A stretch of 64,000 nucleotides of DNA from Chloromonas sp. AAM2 (lineage: Eukaryota > Chlorophyta > Chlorophyceae > Chlamydomonadales > Chlamydomonadaceae): NCBI GenBank assembly GCA_004335635.1, contig QAXH01005654.1, positions 1-64,000 of the forward strand. The letters run 5' to 3'. A program made the translations under genes and the position numbers. The notes below the pieces were generated by a model. The model saw only the letters and a program-made list of their open reading frames with translations, did no database searches and was not told where the DNA came from. Shown piece after piece: positions 20,509 through 33,500 of the stretch; within the stretch, counting starts at the first letter, position 1, and the number at the start of each line of letters is the position of its first letter.

Positions 20509-20669
20509 GCGAGGGAAGGCTCCAGTTGTATTACCATTGTCAGGGGCATCTCCATGGTCTCATTCTGGCATCGCAAGACACAACTGTCCTTGTGGAGATA
20601 TCGTTCCATGTGGTATTAAACCCACTTTACATGGGCTTTGATGATCGCGTGTAGTGCGTCAGCCCGTTT
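20509..20669 (+). repeat. Copy 2 of the ~160-bp direct repeat with 14034-14195
   Basis: Matches 14034-14195 in the same orientation; the two copies lie 6.5 kb apart on either side of two genes. Confidence 0.75.
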
Positions 20670-21470
20670 GAGCTGCAGACAGTTTAAGCTGTCGTTCCCA
20701 GTGGTATCAATCGAGCACACTTGGGATATGAACGTTTGGGCGCCAATCAAGGACATCAGGTGATTGCGCAAAGGCCTTAATGATCAGATGCCCGGGCACT
20801 TGCATAGTGCAGCTGCTGTTGAATGTAATCGTATGGAAATCTGACTCGCCTGGAAACCTGAAGCTAATGCCTAACTATCATGCAGGTGACAAGGGAAACC
20901 ATGTCCAACCCACAGTGGCCAGCGACAGACGTCCATGCACCCGTTCGCTCATGCACTTGTGGCACTTGATTAGAGTAACAAAGGAAAGCAAAATCAACAG
21001 AATCCATCATGACCCCCCACACAAGTGCTTGAAATGGGGCTGCAAGGGCGATACCAATGCTTGCGTGCCAACCTGCATGTTCCGCATAGCAATGGGTCAT
21101 ATCTTGCCCCATGCCAAGCATTGTGTGGTTTGCAAATCCGGCGCATTGCATCGGCAAACACTCAATAAATATGTGAGCAGTGGCGGCAAGCGCAACAATT
21201 TCAAACGCTCTCATGTAAATTGGCAGCTGTCCCCACAGCTCATTATTCCTGCGCTGAGGATGCGCACAACACTCACTGAAAGGAGCTGACACTGCTGATG
21301 CGTCATGAAATCTTGGCAAGAGAAACATGCAAGGCACTCCGGAGCGTGACCCTGTTCAAGAACAACAGACACTCACAAGTGCTCATCCTAGTGCATCAAA
21401 ACCCGCAACAATCCATTCATCCAGATTGTAAGCGCTGGCTGACATGACCCGCTGACTTGTTATCCCGCTG

Positions 21471-24400
21471 CTACTTTTCATGCTGCTTGGCTGTCTCCCC
21501 GCCCGCATCCTGTCCGTCCCCTGCCTTTCTGCGCACTCGGCTGATACACTGCAGCACGTCCCCTGCCTGCCAGTCGCTGAATTGCCCGTCGTCCAGCACC
21601 AGCCCGCACTCAGTGGAGGAGCCTACCACGTCAACATCCAGCTTATGACGCCGCAAACCGGTGATGGTGCCCTGAAAACGTACAACACAAACCAACCACG
21701 TGAGCAACAGTTGAGGCAAGGCAAACCGGGCAGCAACATCGTCAGTGCCCAGCAGACCTTGCAAACCATTGGCCAACCCAAGGAGGCATGTGCGCTGGCA
21801 TTCTCGCATTGCCTGGCATGCAGCAGCAGAGTGAGGAATGCCACCAGAAGTGCCACCTCAGGTTTGCCCCGTCGATGCATCTGCTCCCGCAACTGTGCAT
21901 GCTCTTCATCTGCGTTTTGTGCTGAGCAGTACTCACGCTTCTTCAGCTTGCAACCCCTCAGACTACAACCCCTCTGCTCACAGGGGAATTGCAGCTCCTT
22001 CAGCATACCCTTGCCCACGACGTTCTTCCCCCTAGCCTCACCTGGTGCACCAGCACCCCGTCCCTGAGCACGCGCACACAGGTGCTGTCCCGGCTCAGGG
22101 TGCCCTGGGTGACCCGCAGGCCCGCAATGCGCCCGCCCGAGTCCTTCTTGCGGCTGGACAGCGGGAAGCTGGTCAGCACCATGCCCTCGCCCACCACCTC
22201 CTCAACCTCAATGTAAGGCGTAGCACCTGCAGACACAGCCACAGCCAATCACCGCGAGTAAAAACAAGCAGCATAAGAGGCCCATTACACTACACAGCGC
22301 TCCGCGCCGCTCACTAGTGAAGGAGTCGGCCTTTGTCGTTTCAAACACGCGGAACTCTTTTACATCGGAGCTGGCAAACGCAATCGACCGCATTGTACCC
22401 CTGCCAAAAACTATCAGCTGATGAAACAAAGCAACATCCGTCCACGACGCAACATCAGCAGCATGGGCTGAGACCCGAGCCTGAAGTGTGACGTTGCGCG
22501 CTGCCTTACCCTTCACCAGGGCGTGCAGCTCGTCCATCAGGCGGTACACCACGTTGTGTGAGAGCAGGGTCACGCCTGAGACACTGCGCGCTGCAGTGAG
22601 AGCGGCCTCCACCTGCGCCCGGGCCGCCCCGCCCCGCACGCCCCCGCCCAGGTTGAAGGTCACCAGGTGCGCGTTGGCTGCCACAGCAAGGTTGATGTCG
22701 CCGAGTGTGAGGGGGCCAACCCCGGCATGAAGCACCTGTGATGTGTGAGGCAACCAGGACAACCGGGTGATGCTTTGCATCCAATGGGTAAAGCTGTTGA
22801 ATTGATTACGTTGTCATGGTCCCTGACCAACGCAGATGGTGTGGGATGGTATCTTGCCGCAGTCACTGCAATTCCGTGTAAGAACATGCCCTGGCAGCAG
22901 CCATACTCTTCAAGCCCTTGCACTCAGGCATAATCGCACAGCCACAAGCCATTGCATCCATGTAACAGCCCCTTCATACGCCTCAGGTAAGATTGCCTGG
23001 TCAAGTCAGACTTGTGCTTATATTCATAAGCTTGCATGCCGCATGCTCAGCGCCCTGCAATCCGCACCTTGATGCTGACGTATGGGCTGGCCAGCTGTTG
23101 TACCATGGCCTGCACCGCCTCCACACTGCCCTGCACGTCCGCCTTGACAACCAGCCTCAGCTCGACCACCTCTCCCTCCCTGGGGATAGCGGTGGGCTGA
23201 GCCGCACTGGCTGCACTGCTGGATGTGTCTTGCACGGGCTGAGGGCCCACAGCATCTGTGGCGGGCTGCCCGGCGCCGTGCTCGGCAGCCAGCTGTGGAC
23301 GGATAGAGGGTGGAACAACGCAAAGTCAGAATACATGCTTAGGAACGCCTCTTGATGTAATGATGAATGAATGATGAACGCCTCTTGATAATGCTGGCCA
23401 TCACACATGATAGTTGCTGTGGTAGAGCACCTGGGCAACACTGCGCACTTACAGCAGTGGTCGCTGGCAGCTCAGGGTGCTTCCACACTGTTCTGGTAAC
23501 ATCTGACCCTCAGCCGAACAGACCATATCGCTGTCCAGACCACGAACCAACCCACTGTGCGGCATCTCGGCGCACTGCCCAAGCCTCACCTGTTCCAGAC
23601 GTGCCGCCGTGGCGCTGCGCCGTTTGGCCGCTGCGGAGTACTTGGCTTCCCGTGCAGCACGACGAGCGGCCACGGCCTCGGCAGTCTGCACACGAATGAG
23701 CGAGAACACCATATCACAACACAGCCGCCGACGGCTCTACATTTGTAAGCACTTGCACTCGCACGCCACGACACACATGCCAACACACATCAGGTATAGC
23801 GCGAGACAATATTATTGAAGGTGTGCAAAGTGGGTCCTGGCTACGGGTCACTGCATCAAAAATAGAGACGTCATAAACATGTCAAGCGCGGCTGCCTTGT
23901 TGCATTGCGTTCCTGCCCGCATTCCCCCGCCCACCTTTGCCGCCTCCTTGCTGCGCTGCGTGTGCAGGTTGGCCATGAGCTGCGAGCGCCGGTACTCGTC
24001 CTTACGCGCGGCCCGGGCGCCGGTGATGCGCTGCGCCTGATACTCGTCACGCACGACCTGCGGGGCAACGCACGCAAGGCGGTTGCTGAACCAAGCAACA
24101 CCTGAAACTCACATTCGTTAAGACAGCCGTACGTGATGCATCAGTCAAGTGTGCAGATTGCTAACAGCTTAGGATTGCTGTGTGTAGAAAAATTTGCCCA
24201 TGGACAGAGCCTGAAGCACACATGCAGGACCCTTCTCGTCGACCGCTTGCAAATGTGACGGCAATTTGTCCCATGATCCGCATTGCCTATGCCTGTGCGC
24301 GCCCATGTGTGCAGTGCACTCCCCACCCACCCTCAGCTCGTCTCCCGGCACTGGCAGTCCGCGCAGGCCCAGCACCAGAGCGTGGTGCCCGGGACCGACG

Positions 24401-27400
24401 CCCTCATCAGGCGCCGCCGCTCCGCTGCTCACACGCAACGCACGCACCTGACCAGCACGGACAGCCACAAAGACACACAAGGAGCACATGATCCAGTTGG
24501 CGCGTTCATGCAAGAGTATGTGCGCGCTTGACATCTGCTCAACAAGCAAGGAACGGTTGTCTTGCAAGCAAGCAAGAGCGTGACAGCTGTATGCACTTGC
24601 TTGTTCATTTCACCAAGCGGGATAACTGTAACAAGCTGCGAGCACTGCTGTCTTAGTTCGTTGATTGCCTGTTCATTTCACACTCCTGACGAAGGCTTGC
24701 TTGGTTGGTCCCTCACCTTGCCAAACTCAGTGCCGACTACCACCACGTCTCCCACCGCCAGGCGCCCCTCCTGCACAATGACAGTGGCCTGCGACCCGGA
24801 CTTGCCCTGGCTGGCCTCAACCACCACGGCACGAGCGGCGCCCTCAGCACTGGCCCGGAGCTCCATGAGCTCAGCCTGAAGCCACACAAAGTACATGTGT
24901 AAGATTGAGGCAGCGTGGGCATACGAGGACCAATCTGCCTTCAGTAGTCAGGCACATCACACAGCTCTGAGAGTCCCTGGAGCAAGCTAAATAAAAAGGT
25001 CATGCAAATATCAGACTGTGAGGCGGGACAGCCATAGGAGGACCAATCTGCCTTTGCTTCAGTAGTCGAGCACACATTACATAGCTCTGACAGGCCCTGA
25101 AGCAAGCTGTTTATGGATGAACTTCAGCCCACCGTCTCCAAGTTGTGATACGCATGCACCCTTACCTGCAGCTGCAGTGACTCCGTGAGGTCCTGTAGCC
25201 CCAGGCCAGTTTTGGCGCTGGTGTGCACCAACTGCACAGTGCCCCCATACTCTTCCAACTCGACGCCTTCTGAGAGCAGAGCCTGCTTCACAACATTCGG
25301 TCGTGCGCCGGGTAGATCGCACTTGGTCAGCGCAACTACCAAGGGACAGTTGGCAGAGCGCGCATGCGCCAGAGCTTCCCTGGTCTGGGGCATGATGCCG
25401 TCGTCAGCGGCGACAACAAGCACAACGATGTCCGTCACCGCCGCGCCCCGTGCGCGCATGGCGGAGAAAGCGGCGTGTCCTGGCGTGTCGAGGAAGGTGA
25501 TGGGCAATGGAGACCCGGAGAGCATCACTTCAAACGCACCGATGTGCTGCAAAGGGGAGGGCAAAAAACAAGCTGGTTTGGTTCAAAATTGTGAGCATGT
25601 CGAGTCTCTTGACGATGCAAATCACAATCTGACCACTGCGCGAGACGTCAGGTGAGTCGATATCAGGAGCTCTGAATATATAGAAAAATAAATGAAGGCA
25701 TGTGCCCATAACACTTGAGGCGCGTGCGACGTCAGCCCGCAACGTATGCATGTGAGCAATGCTTGCATATTGCCTGCCGACCTGTGTAATGCCTCCTGCC
25801 TCGTTGGCCGCTACTGAGCTGTGCCTGAGCGCATCCAACAGGCTGGTCTTGCCATGGTCCACGTGACCCATGATGGTGACCACAGGGGGACGGGTGATCG
25901 CACCTGGAGCATTGCCATGCAGCACCACACACAGACAACTCAATGTGTGTGGGTTAGCATGCTTGGGCATCTGTGCAGCATCTCTTCACAAGAGCGCATC
26001 CCCGCATGTTAATCCGTGAAATGCCTAACTTGCATCTGCATGCTTCCATTGCGCCATGCAGAACAACATTACATATACTCTTTCATTGTCTGCATTCGTA
26101 TGCTTCTCAGTGATCAGCAAGTAACTCGGCCGCTGCCAGGACACACAACCTCCTGCCATAGCCTGCGCTTCCTCGCTACTTGCAATTCAACCACTGCCAG
26201 CTAATTACCTGGTTCAATGCACCCCTGCCAAAGCGTGCCCAAGTCCCTGGCAGCACGTACCATGATCTGTGTGCCAGGCTGTCATGATGGGCGTGCGGCC
26301 CCACTCCAGCGCTGCCAGCTCTGCTGCCTCCGCGCTGAGCGGGTCCATGTCACTTGCTGGCGCCTCATCAAGCACATCCCGCAGCCATGCCTCCAGGCGA
26401 TTGCTGCTGGTGCCCAACAGCTCGGCCAGGGCACGCACTGGGACCTGAGCGGGGATCTCAAGCTGCAGGCAGAGCAAGCAACAACAAGACTACTGAAGGG
26501 CAGCTGCGCACAACCACAAGTTGTGAAAACAAGCTGGTGAAAACAGGATGAGTACAGACAAACCGAGCGGCTAAGGTAAGGCTCTATGCCTGCTACAACA
26601 CCCACTGGCTCGTAGTTGGCAGGCCTCCTGTCCTCGTGAACATGGTCGTCATGCGCTTGCTGCTGTACTTCGGATTCAGCAGGCTGTGGCTGTGTTGCTT
26701 CGGCAGCGGGTGCGGCACCGCCCAGCAGATTGCGCAGTTCCGTGACCCACGAGGAAACCTCCTTTGGGGGTTTGCGGGCTGCAGGGGCCGCTGCCGGAGG
26801 CTGCGGCTGGGGCGCAGGCCGGGGCGGCAGGGAGCCGAAGATGTCTGAAGTGTCAATCTCGTACCCTGCATCTGCCTGCCTGCGTGCCCAGCTGTTTGAC
26901 AGCATCTGCTGGGCAGCCACCTGTGCCCTGCTGGCTGCTGTGGGCCGCAGGGCATCCAACAGTTGGTCCATGAGTTGTTCTGAGGCACCTGGCTCAGCGT
27001 GATGCATTGGGACTCGCTGGGGTTGAGCTGGCTGTGATTTCTTAGCCAGCTTTGGAGCCCTCCAGGTGCCAGTCATGATCGCCACCAGCTCTCTCTGAGA
27101 ACAGCAGCAGCAGCAGCAGAACTAGCAGCAGCTCAGTCAACAATGCAATGCTTACAGTATCAGCACATTGATTGCCCAGCAAACACAAGGCAACTTCGCA
27201 GCATGCACAGCAACAGCAGCAGCACTGGCAAGGCACCTTCTTGCATCCAACAGCTGTTAAATGGTATCCTTGTCCATACAGTGCGTACTGTACATGCTGT
27301 GTGTCGCAGTTATGGCAATATATGATATTGGGCCCAGCTGCCGTCGTGAAAATACACAGCAGCGCACCTGTAATTCTTCAAGACGCTGGGATTCTCTCCG

Positions 27401-28376
27401 AATTTGTGCGCCCAGCTTGAACACCGGAGTGTCAAGAGAGACGATGGTGGGGAAAGAGGAAAGCTCACTGGTAGCATCGCCCCCACCGTTCAGCCTGCTG
27501 CCTTCCCTCGTGACCACGACATCACGCTCAGCCTGTCCAGACAACGAGCAACACAACTAAGTCAACACGCCTGACATGCGCTGTGCCTCGCTCGGGTGGT
27601 GCTGGCAGCCCGCCTTGACAGCGATGCACGGCCGCCTGCCGGTCACCTGATTGCCAATGTTCTGACTGTGAAGTATGTACCGATGGTGCACAGGACAAAT
27701 GCCTTGGCATGTATTGGCTAGCGATGCGAGCAGAGCGTCAGAGTACAAACGCCGAGTGTCTTTCCATGATATGTATGATCCACATACCTTCAATGCCGTC
27801 ACATGCTCCTGCAACTGCGCAATGCTAGCCATGAGGTGCTGTTGACGCTCAGCTGCCAGGCTTGACTGCGGGCCCTGCCTTGCGAATGGCTGGACAGGAG
27901 GCGCCAACTGTTGGTCTGGGGTGCTAGGCAGCTGGTGTGACGTGTCCTCTGCAGTTCGGAAACCGTAATCTGATTCGGTGGCCGGGTGGGAGTGGCCCTC
28001 TTGGACAGCAGCTGTCGAGCCCATCTCCGTGCTGCCGGATGCCTGCAAAACCCGCTGGCGGGCAGCTTCTATCTGATCCATGAATGCCTTGTATGAAAAC
28101 GAATGAGCAGCTCCGGCAGGCATGCTTGCATCTAGTGGTGGCGTGCTTACATCCAGTGCTGGGCCCCGGGGCGATGAAGTGAGTTTAGGCTTACCACACC
28201 TGGTTCTCAAGTGCTGCTTATGTGTGTTTGCATAATCGTCCTTGATCAGCGATTTGACCTGGTCCAAGTCCGCCCAGGCCTGCGCCATCTGGCGAAGCTG
28301 CGGGTTAACTCGCTGCCCCTGGCTATTTGCAGTCCCAGTCTTGGCGGAAGCATGCCCCCAGTCATGCCAACTGAGT

Positions 28377-28412
<36 letters not shown>

Positions 28413-30178
28413 GGTCTCTGCTGCTGCCGCAGATGTCGGTGCTGTATTGCCGATGGCTGCGGCAGCAAAAACGTTGCATCGCTTGGTCGATCCTGGATCC
28501 CTTGCAGGCCTTGCTGCGCCTGTGTGCGCTGCGCGTCGAGGTTGAATACGGCTTCAGGTACTGCTACAGCCCCTGGCACCGCTGGTGTCACAGGTGGCGT
28601 TGAAGTCAAGCCTGTGCTGATTGGTGAGGCAGACATCCGCGAATCCTGTGACGTGCCACCCGGCGCTGCTGTTCCTGCGCTGGTGAGGTCCATCTGCTGA
28701 TGGGTGGTTCCTGACTGAACCTGGTGGTGGTGGTGGTGGTGCTGCTGCTGCTGACTCTGCAATGGCGAAGGGTCGTGCTGCTGCTGCTGCAGCTGCTCTT
28801 GCTGTGGTTGCTGCTGCTGCTGCTGCAGATGCAGCTGCTCTTGCTGTGGTTGCTGCTGCTGCTGCTGTGGTTGTTCTTGCTGCTGCTGCCGCTGCTGTGG
28901 CTGCTGCTGCTGCTGCAGATGCAGATGCTGTGGTTGTTTCTGCTGCTGCTGCAGCTGTGGTTGCTGTTGTTGGTGCTGCTGCAGCTGCTGTGGTTGCTGT
29001 TGTTGGTGCTGCTGCAGCTGCTGTGGGTGCTGCTGCTGCTGCTGCTGCGCGAGCTTTTTTTCTTGCAAAGCCTGTGCGGGCTTGAAGAGGCCCTTGACTC
29101 GCTGCAGCATCGGTGTGCACTGCCTTTCAACAAGGGCGACACAATCTGTTGTAAGCTGTGTTATCCGCTTAACAGCCCGTTTCAGTGTAGGATGCGTTAT
29201 CCGCTCACCAACCCATGATTTGAAGGCTTCCCAGTCCGTGGGCTGTCCAGGCGTCTCTTCCACTACAGTAGTGCGCAGAGGCTTACGTTTCCTACTATGT
29301 CTGCCGCCTGATGCGGGCGGGCTGGGTGGGAAGGCTGGTTGCGGTGGAACGCTATGCTGGGGTGTGCTGACTGAGTGTGGAAGAAGCGCCTTAGGCGAAG
29401 CTGATGTGGGGCCAGTAGGGTAGGTGGGTTGCTGAGAATTCGGTGTGGCATGTTCAGACAGCTGGGTACTGGTGCCACTCGGTACATTGCTTGGACCAGC
29501 ATGACCACCAGCCACCGGTTCGTTTGCTCCTGCGCCCGAACTTGCTTCGGCCTCGCCCCCTTGCGATCTGTCTGTAGCAGTGGATGCGCTGTCAGAGCTT
29601 GCAGGCCCGGGGGGTGCATGCAGGCCATGCTGAGGTGGCGTCTGGTTGTGCGTGACAGGATGTGTGGCTTCTGCACCAGGAGTGGCAGGGACTGGGTTCT
29701 CAGGTGCAGGTAAAGTTACTGCCTTGGAGACCTGTGGTGCTTGCACTGCATCAAATGATGCAGCAATTCGTGCGAGCTCAAGCGCTGCTGGAGTCTGCAA
29801 TGCCTCCTGCTGCGGCCGCCTTGGCCAGTTTGCGCCTGCCTTCCTAGACTCTGGCAACCCAGGTGGCCATGCTGGCTGAGTGTTTGGGCTCCCAGCCGCT
29901 GCCTGTCCTTGTTGAGGGTGGCCATCCTGCTGCAGCTGCTGACTCCTGTCCCGTTGCTGTCTGTCTTGGCTTGGTTGGGCTAGCTGTAATGGCTCTCCCT
30001 GATAAGTATGTTTTTCAGGTGCTGGTCTGGACTGTGCAGCAAAGCTTCGACTCAGGAAGTCGATCCAACTGCCTGGTGGCTGCGATCGCAGGTAGGTAGG
30101 TGCGCCACTCGGTTGTTCACCAGACAAAATACGCCATGCGTTGATCAGCTTGTTAAGTGAATGTTTCTGATGCTGCAT
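21471..30178 (-). CDS. MTIF2: Bacterial-type translation initiation factor IF-2, probably mitochondrial, with polyQ N-terminal extension
   Basis: A GTPase that delivers initiator tRNA to the organellar small ribosomal subunit. Fifteen exons on the minus strand: 30178-27788, 27532-27368, 27094-26606, 26462-26261, 25903-25782, 25546-25166, 24875-24717, 24447-24331, 24057-23935, 23685-23590, 23292-23068, 22735-22510, 22410-22315, 22226-22042, 21671-21471; 1725 aa with consistent phases. G motifs: [14 protein letters not shown] (G1), [15 protein letters not shown] (G3), ALTKCD (G4), TSAKTG (G5). Downstream are domain II ([18 protein letters not shown]), domain III ([30 protein letters not shown]) and domain IV ending [15 protein letters not shown]. 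The first exon encodes 797 residues: a presequence-like start ([20 protein letters not shown]), then low complexity with long Gln and His runs. Family members are usually 700-1000 aa. The exon 13 acceptor (gatag) is the least certain. Mitochondrial rather than plastid location is inferred. Confidence 0.9.
28381..28410 (-). repeat. CAG/CTG trinucleotide run inside IF-2 exon 1
   Basis: About nine uninterrupted CAG codons (minus strand) encode a pure glutamine run near residue 595 of the IF-2 model. Confidence 0.85.
28718..29055 (-). repeat. Low-complexity CAG-rich tract encoding polyQ/polyH in IF-2
   Basis: About 340 bp of imperfect CAG/CAA-rich sequence encodes a Gln-dominated tract with Pro, Leu, His and Glu breaks and a run of six His, near residues 374-486 of the IF-2 model. 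Internal duplications are visible, such as repeated units reading [11 protein letters not shown]. The other frames give long Ser, Ala or Leu runs that are only shadows. Confidence 0.9.
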
Positions 30179-30554
30179 CGGCTGCAACGCAGAGGCTGCG
30201 CACCGGCTGAACAGTTACGTGCTAAGCCGCATGTGCGTGCTGTATGCCACATGAATGGCTCAAGCATCACGTGTAAAGTTCATGCCCGCGGAGGTTACCT
30301 GCAACCTTTGAACTTGATGCCACGATGGCAACTTGATGACTCAACTGCCAACAGCAAGAAAACCGCCCGTCCTGGGGTTGCAATCATCGCAATCAAGAGG
30401 CCGCAGTATTGGTTTGTATTCTGGGATGTTATTTGTATATCCGCACACAGAACTACAGTGCGGTGTTGCGTGAGCCCCAATCTGTGTAATACCACCAAGC
30501 CCTGCCCCAGCTTCTTCTCCGTCTACCTGTACCATTCCTGGTCCTACCCTCAGT
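30179..30554. promoter_or_regulatory. Shared upstream region between IF-2 and the next gene
   Basis: A 376-bp head-to-head gap between two ATGs. No clear core element is visible. Confidence 0.45.
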
Positions 30555-33500
30555 ATGCCGGTGGAAGTTGACTACGTGAGTACAAAGAAAGTTAAAAAGC
30601 ATCTGAGGAGGTCAACACTGGCACTGTATGCGCATCAATTGTCATTGTGATAGAGTGGCAAAAGAAGTTGGGCTGCTTCAGGATGGCATGAAGCGGCCCC
30701 TGGGCGCACTTGTCATTGGGAAAGACTTGCATGACACCCACTGGGGAAAAAAAGTTTGCCAGTTCTGGGACAATTTGATGAGTTCATGTGGTGACTGTTC
30801 GTGTGTCCTGACGTATAATCTGATGGGAATGGGCATTCAGGCTGCAGTGATTTTCTATCTCGGAAGGCTGGTACGGTGTACCTCTGTCCACTGAATCCAG
30901 CGCAGACCCCGCAGCCGTCCCTGATCATCCCGTGCCCTTGCCCCCGCCTCTTGCTTGACACTCCAAGCCAATGATCTCAATGATAGCCAATGATCTCTGT
31001 GTACCTAGTATGTTTTATACGGATGCTTGACTTTGACTTGTCAGACAACACAGATGTAAGCAGACACTCACCCACTCAGTCACTCATCCACGTCCTTCAG
31101 TTGAGCACTGTCCTTCAGTTCCAGTGCCAGCTGGATGTTGACGTTGCATTGCATGCCTGCCCCGTTACATCTTGCATGCAGGTGGGCAAAAGAAGGCTGG
31201 TGGCTCATGAGCCTTCCAGCACAAAGGGAGGGGGCAGTCTGCCTGCTGAGAGGTCAGCCCTGCCCGGGCCCGCCACCAGGAAAGGGCTGCCACGACCCAC
31301 AGCAGAGCAGTTGTACTTTCAGGCAAGCGTGGAGGTCTGAATCTGTGCATGTTTCCATTGTGATAGGGCTGCCTGAGCAGGGCACGGGAACTCGACTGGC
31401 CCACAGAGATTTATTTTGATGGTTCGGTCATTGGTCGACACCAGACGCTCAGTGGTGCTCACTCAGTGCTCAAAATCCTTTTTGAACAATGCTTTTGCGT
31501 GAACCCCAACCACACGTGCACTGGACAGGGGCACACATGCAAGAGACATTCCTTGCGCATGGAAAAGCACAAACCCACGGAACTGCTGTGTCTAACAATC
31601 CTATGCCACAGTTGAAAGAATTCGACGAGTTCCGTCAGCCATCGTTCAACGTGCTGTATGTCCAAACACCACAGCCGGAGTGGGGACGTAACGCCCTCAT
31701 GGAGGCCTTCAGCAATGTGGTGGGCGAGACAGCTGGTAAGTGCATAGCCGCTGGCATGGTGGGTGAATCTCTCTGACTTGCATGGTACTTCAGGCTGCCT
31801 GTGCATGAAGGTCTGCTTGCGCGGTGCCTGCATAGTCCGTATGGCATGGAAGCATTCTTTCACAGCTGTGCGGGTATGCGGACATCATCACGACTGATGC
31901 GGCTCCACGACCGCATCTTGTCAACACTCACACTGTGCATCGCGTGCATGTACTGCTATGAATGCAGAAATGCTAGCGCCGCTTAACAGGCTGCTGATTC
32001 CCAAAAACAGCCTGCGGGATAAACTCCCGTATTTCAGGGTGAGGAGCACCTTGACGAGACCTTAAATTTGATGTCTATTCCTGGAAAAGGAGCTGCCAGC
32101 GCCGTTGATCATTGCTGAGGTTGTGTTCGGCACATGCAAACCAAAGTGTGTGTTGCACCTTGTCTGAGCTCACAATTCCTATTGCCTTGTCTGATTATTG
32201 GAACGTCACAGCACACAAGTCCTGTGTGATGAATGGGAAGGCCATATGTTGCAACCGTCAAGGTGTTGGCATCTTCATGAGGTGCCTGCTAACACTTGCA
32301 GGAGGACTTCAGCCCTTTACCCAACAACGTGCGGCCGCGGGTGCAAAAGGTCCTCAGGTCAAACGTGGAGTTTGCAGAGCAGCAAGCGCGCCAGGCCCAG
32401 GTAGGCACTTCACACCGATTGTATGGGGAAAGAGGAGGCAGAGGATGACAGGACGCGATGTGTATGTGGCATGCTGTCCCTGATGTGCATTGAGACGGTG
32501 CTGCCAGCACGCTTCAGATGAGCTGCGCAGAGCATGCAAGGTCAGGCACACTACATGACGTCACATCTTGAGGCGCAAGGCGGCGCTAGGCAACCGCTAC
32601 TCAAACCAGGCCTTGAGACAGCCTGCCCAGTTATGTTAATTAACATGTTGATACAATTGTCCTACCCTGTTCCACTCTTCTCGGCCGTGAACTCTGTGGT
32701 GAACTGTGTCTATCCAAGGTCATGTGAACAAGCATTGCCATGCCAGGCTGCACATGGCTGCACGGCTCAGTGTCGTATGATGTTCATGCCTGCGCCCCCC
32801 TGTGTCTTGACTGCAGGAGGCTGAGGAGTGGATGCGGTGTCAGCGCGAAGGGCGGGAGCCGCCCTCGGCCCTGCAGGTGCCGGTGGGCAAGCCGCACGAC
32901 ATCCACATACCACACCCACACTTCATCACAGGCGAAATGCCCATATGGCTGGTGAGTGTGATGTGCAGATCCGGCAGGGGCTGGACAAGAACTAATGAGT
33001 TGGTGAGGCTAAATCCTGCATTTGTTTTCAAGGGTGGAGTTATTGTGATGCCCTATCACCTAATCATTCTGCCAACAGTGCTTATTGTTCTGAGCTGTAC
33101 CTGTGAGACTGGCGAGGGTTTGAAAACTAGCAGCACACCACTGGTGAACGCTGCTGCAGCGGGAGTTTGCTGGGACCATCGGATACGATGCCCAAGACAA
33201 CAGCTGTCCATTGCTATTGTCAGTTGATTGGGTTGTACTGCGATCTAAAGCCTTATGCGACCCTTCAATTCACCTTGATTGTCATCAGGCGGCATAGCCT
33301 GCCAAAAAGGATGTTTGCCAGTTCTGGGACAGTTTCCAAGAATTGCACTGGAACCAGTGTGGCAACAGGGAAGCCAGAGAACAGAGTTCGGCTAGTCAGG
33401 GAGGCAGGGGTTTATGACAATATAGTTACAGCAGGGGAGGCAACAAAATGGATGCTGTGCAGGCATGAGCTTGCCTGTGTCGTACTGAAGTGAGACTAAG

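Larger units (their letters stand above)
20204..21470. other. Intergenic region between RAB5IF-like and IF-2 3' ends
   Basis: Contains the second arms of the inverted repeat (20266-20402) and direct repeat (20509-20669), plus a ~26-bp segment (tcagaactgtaggaacgggc...) shared with 48203-48229. A 157-codon minus-strand frame at 20864-21337 has no recognisable domain and is not called. Confidence 0.5.

Noticed and set aside
20864..21337. 157-codon minus-strand frame downstream of IF-2
   Set aside because: Rich in Cys, His and Ala with no domain; it lies where the IF-2 3' UTR is expected.
28724..29218. Long Leu-, Ala- and Ser-rich frames on both strands around 28.5-29.2 kb
   Set aside because: They are shadow frames of the CAG-rich polyglutamine tract in the IF-2 exon.
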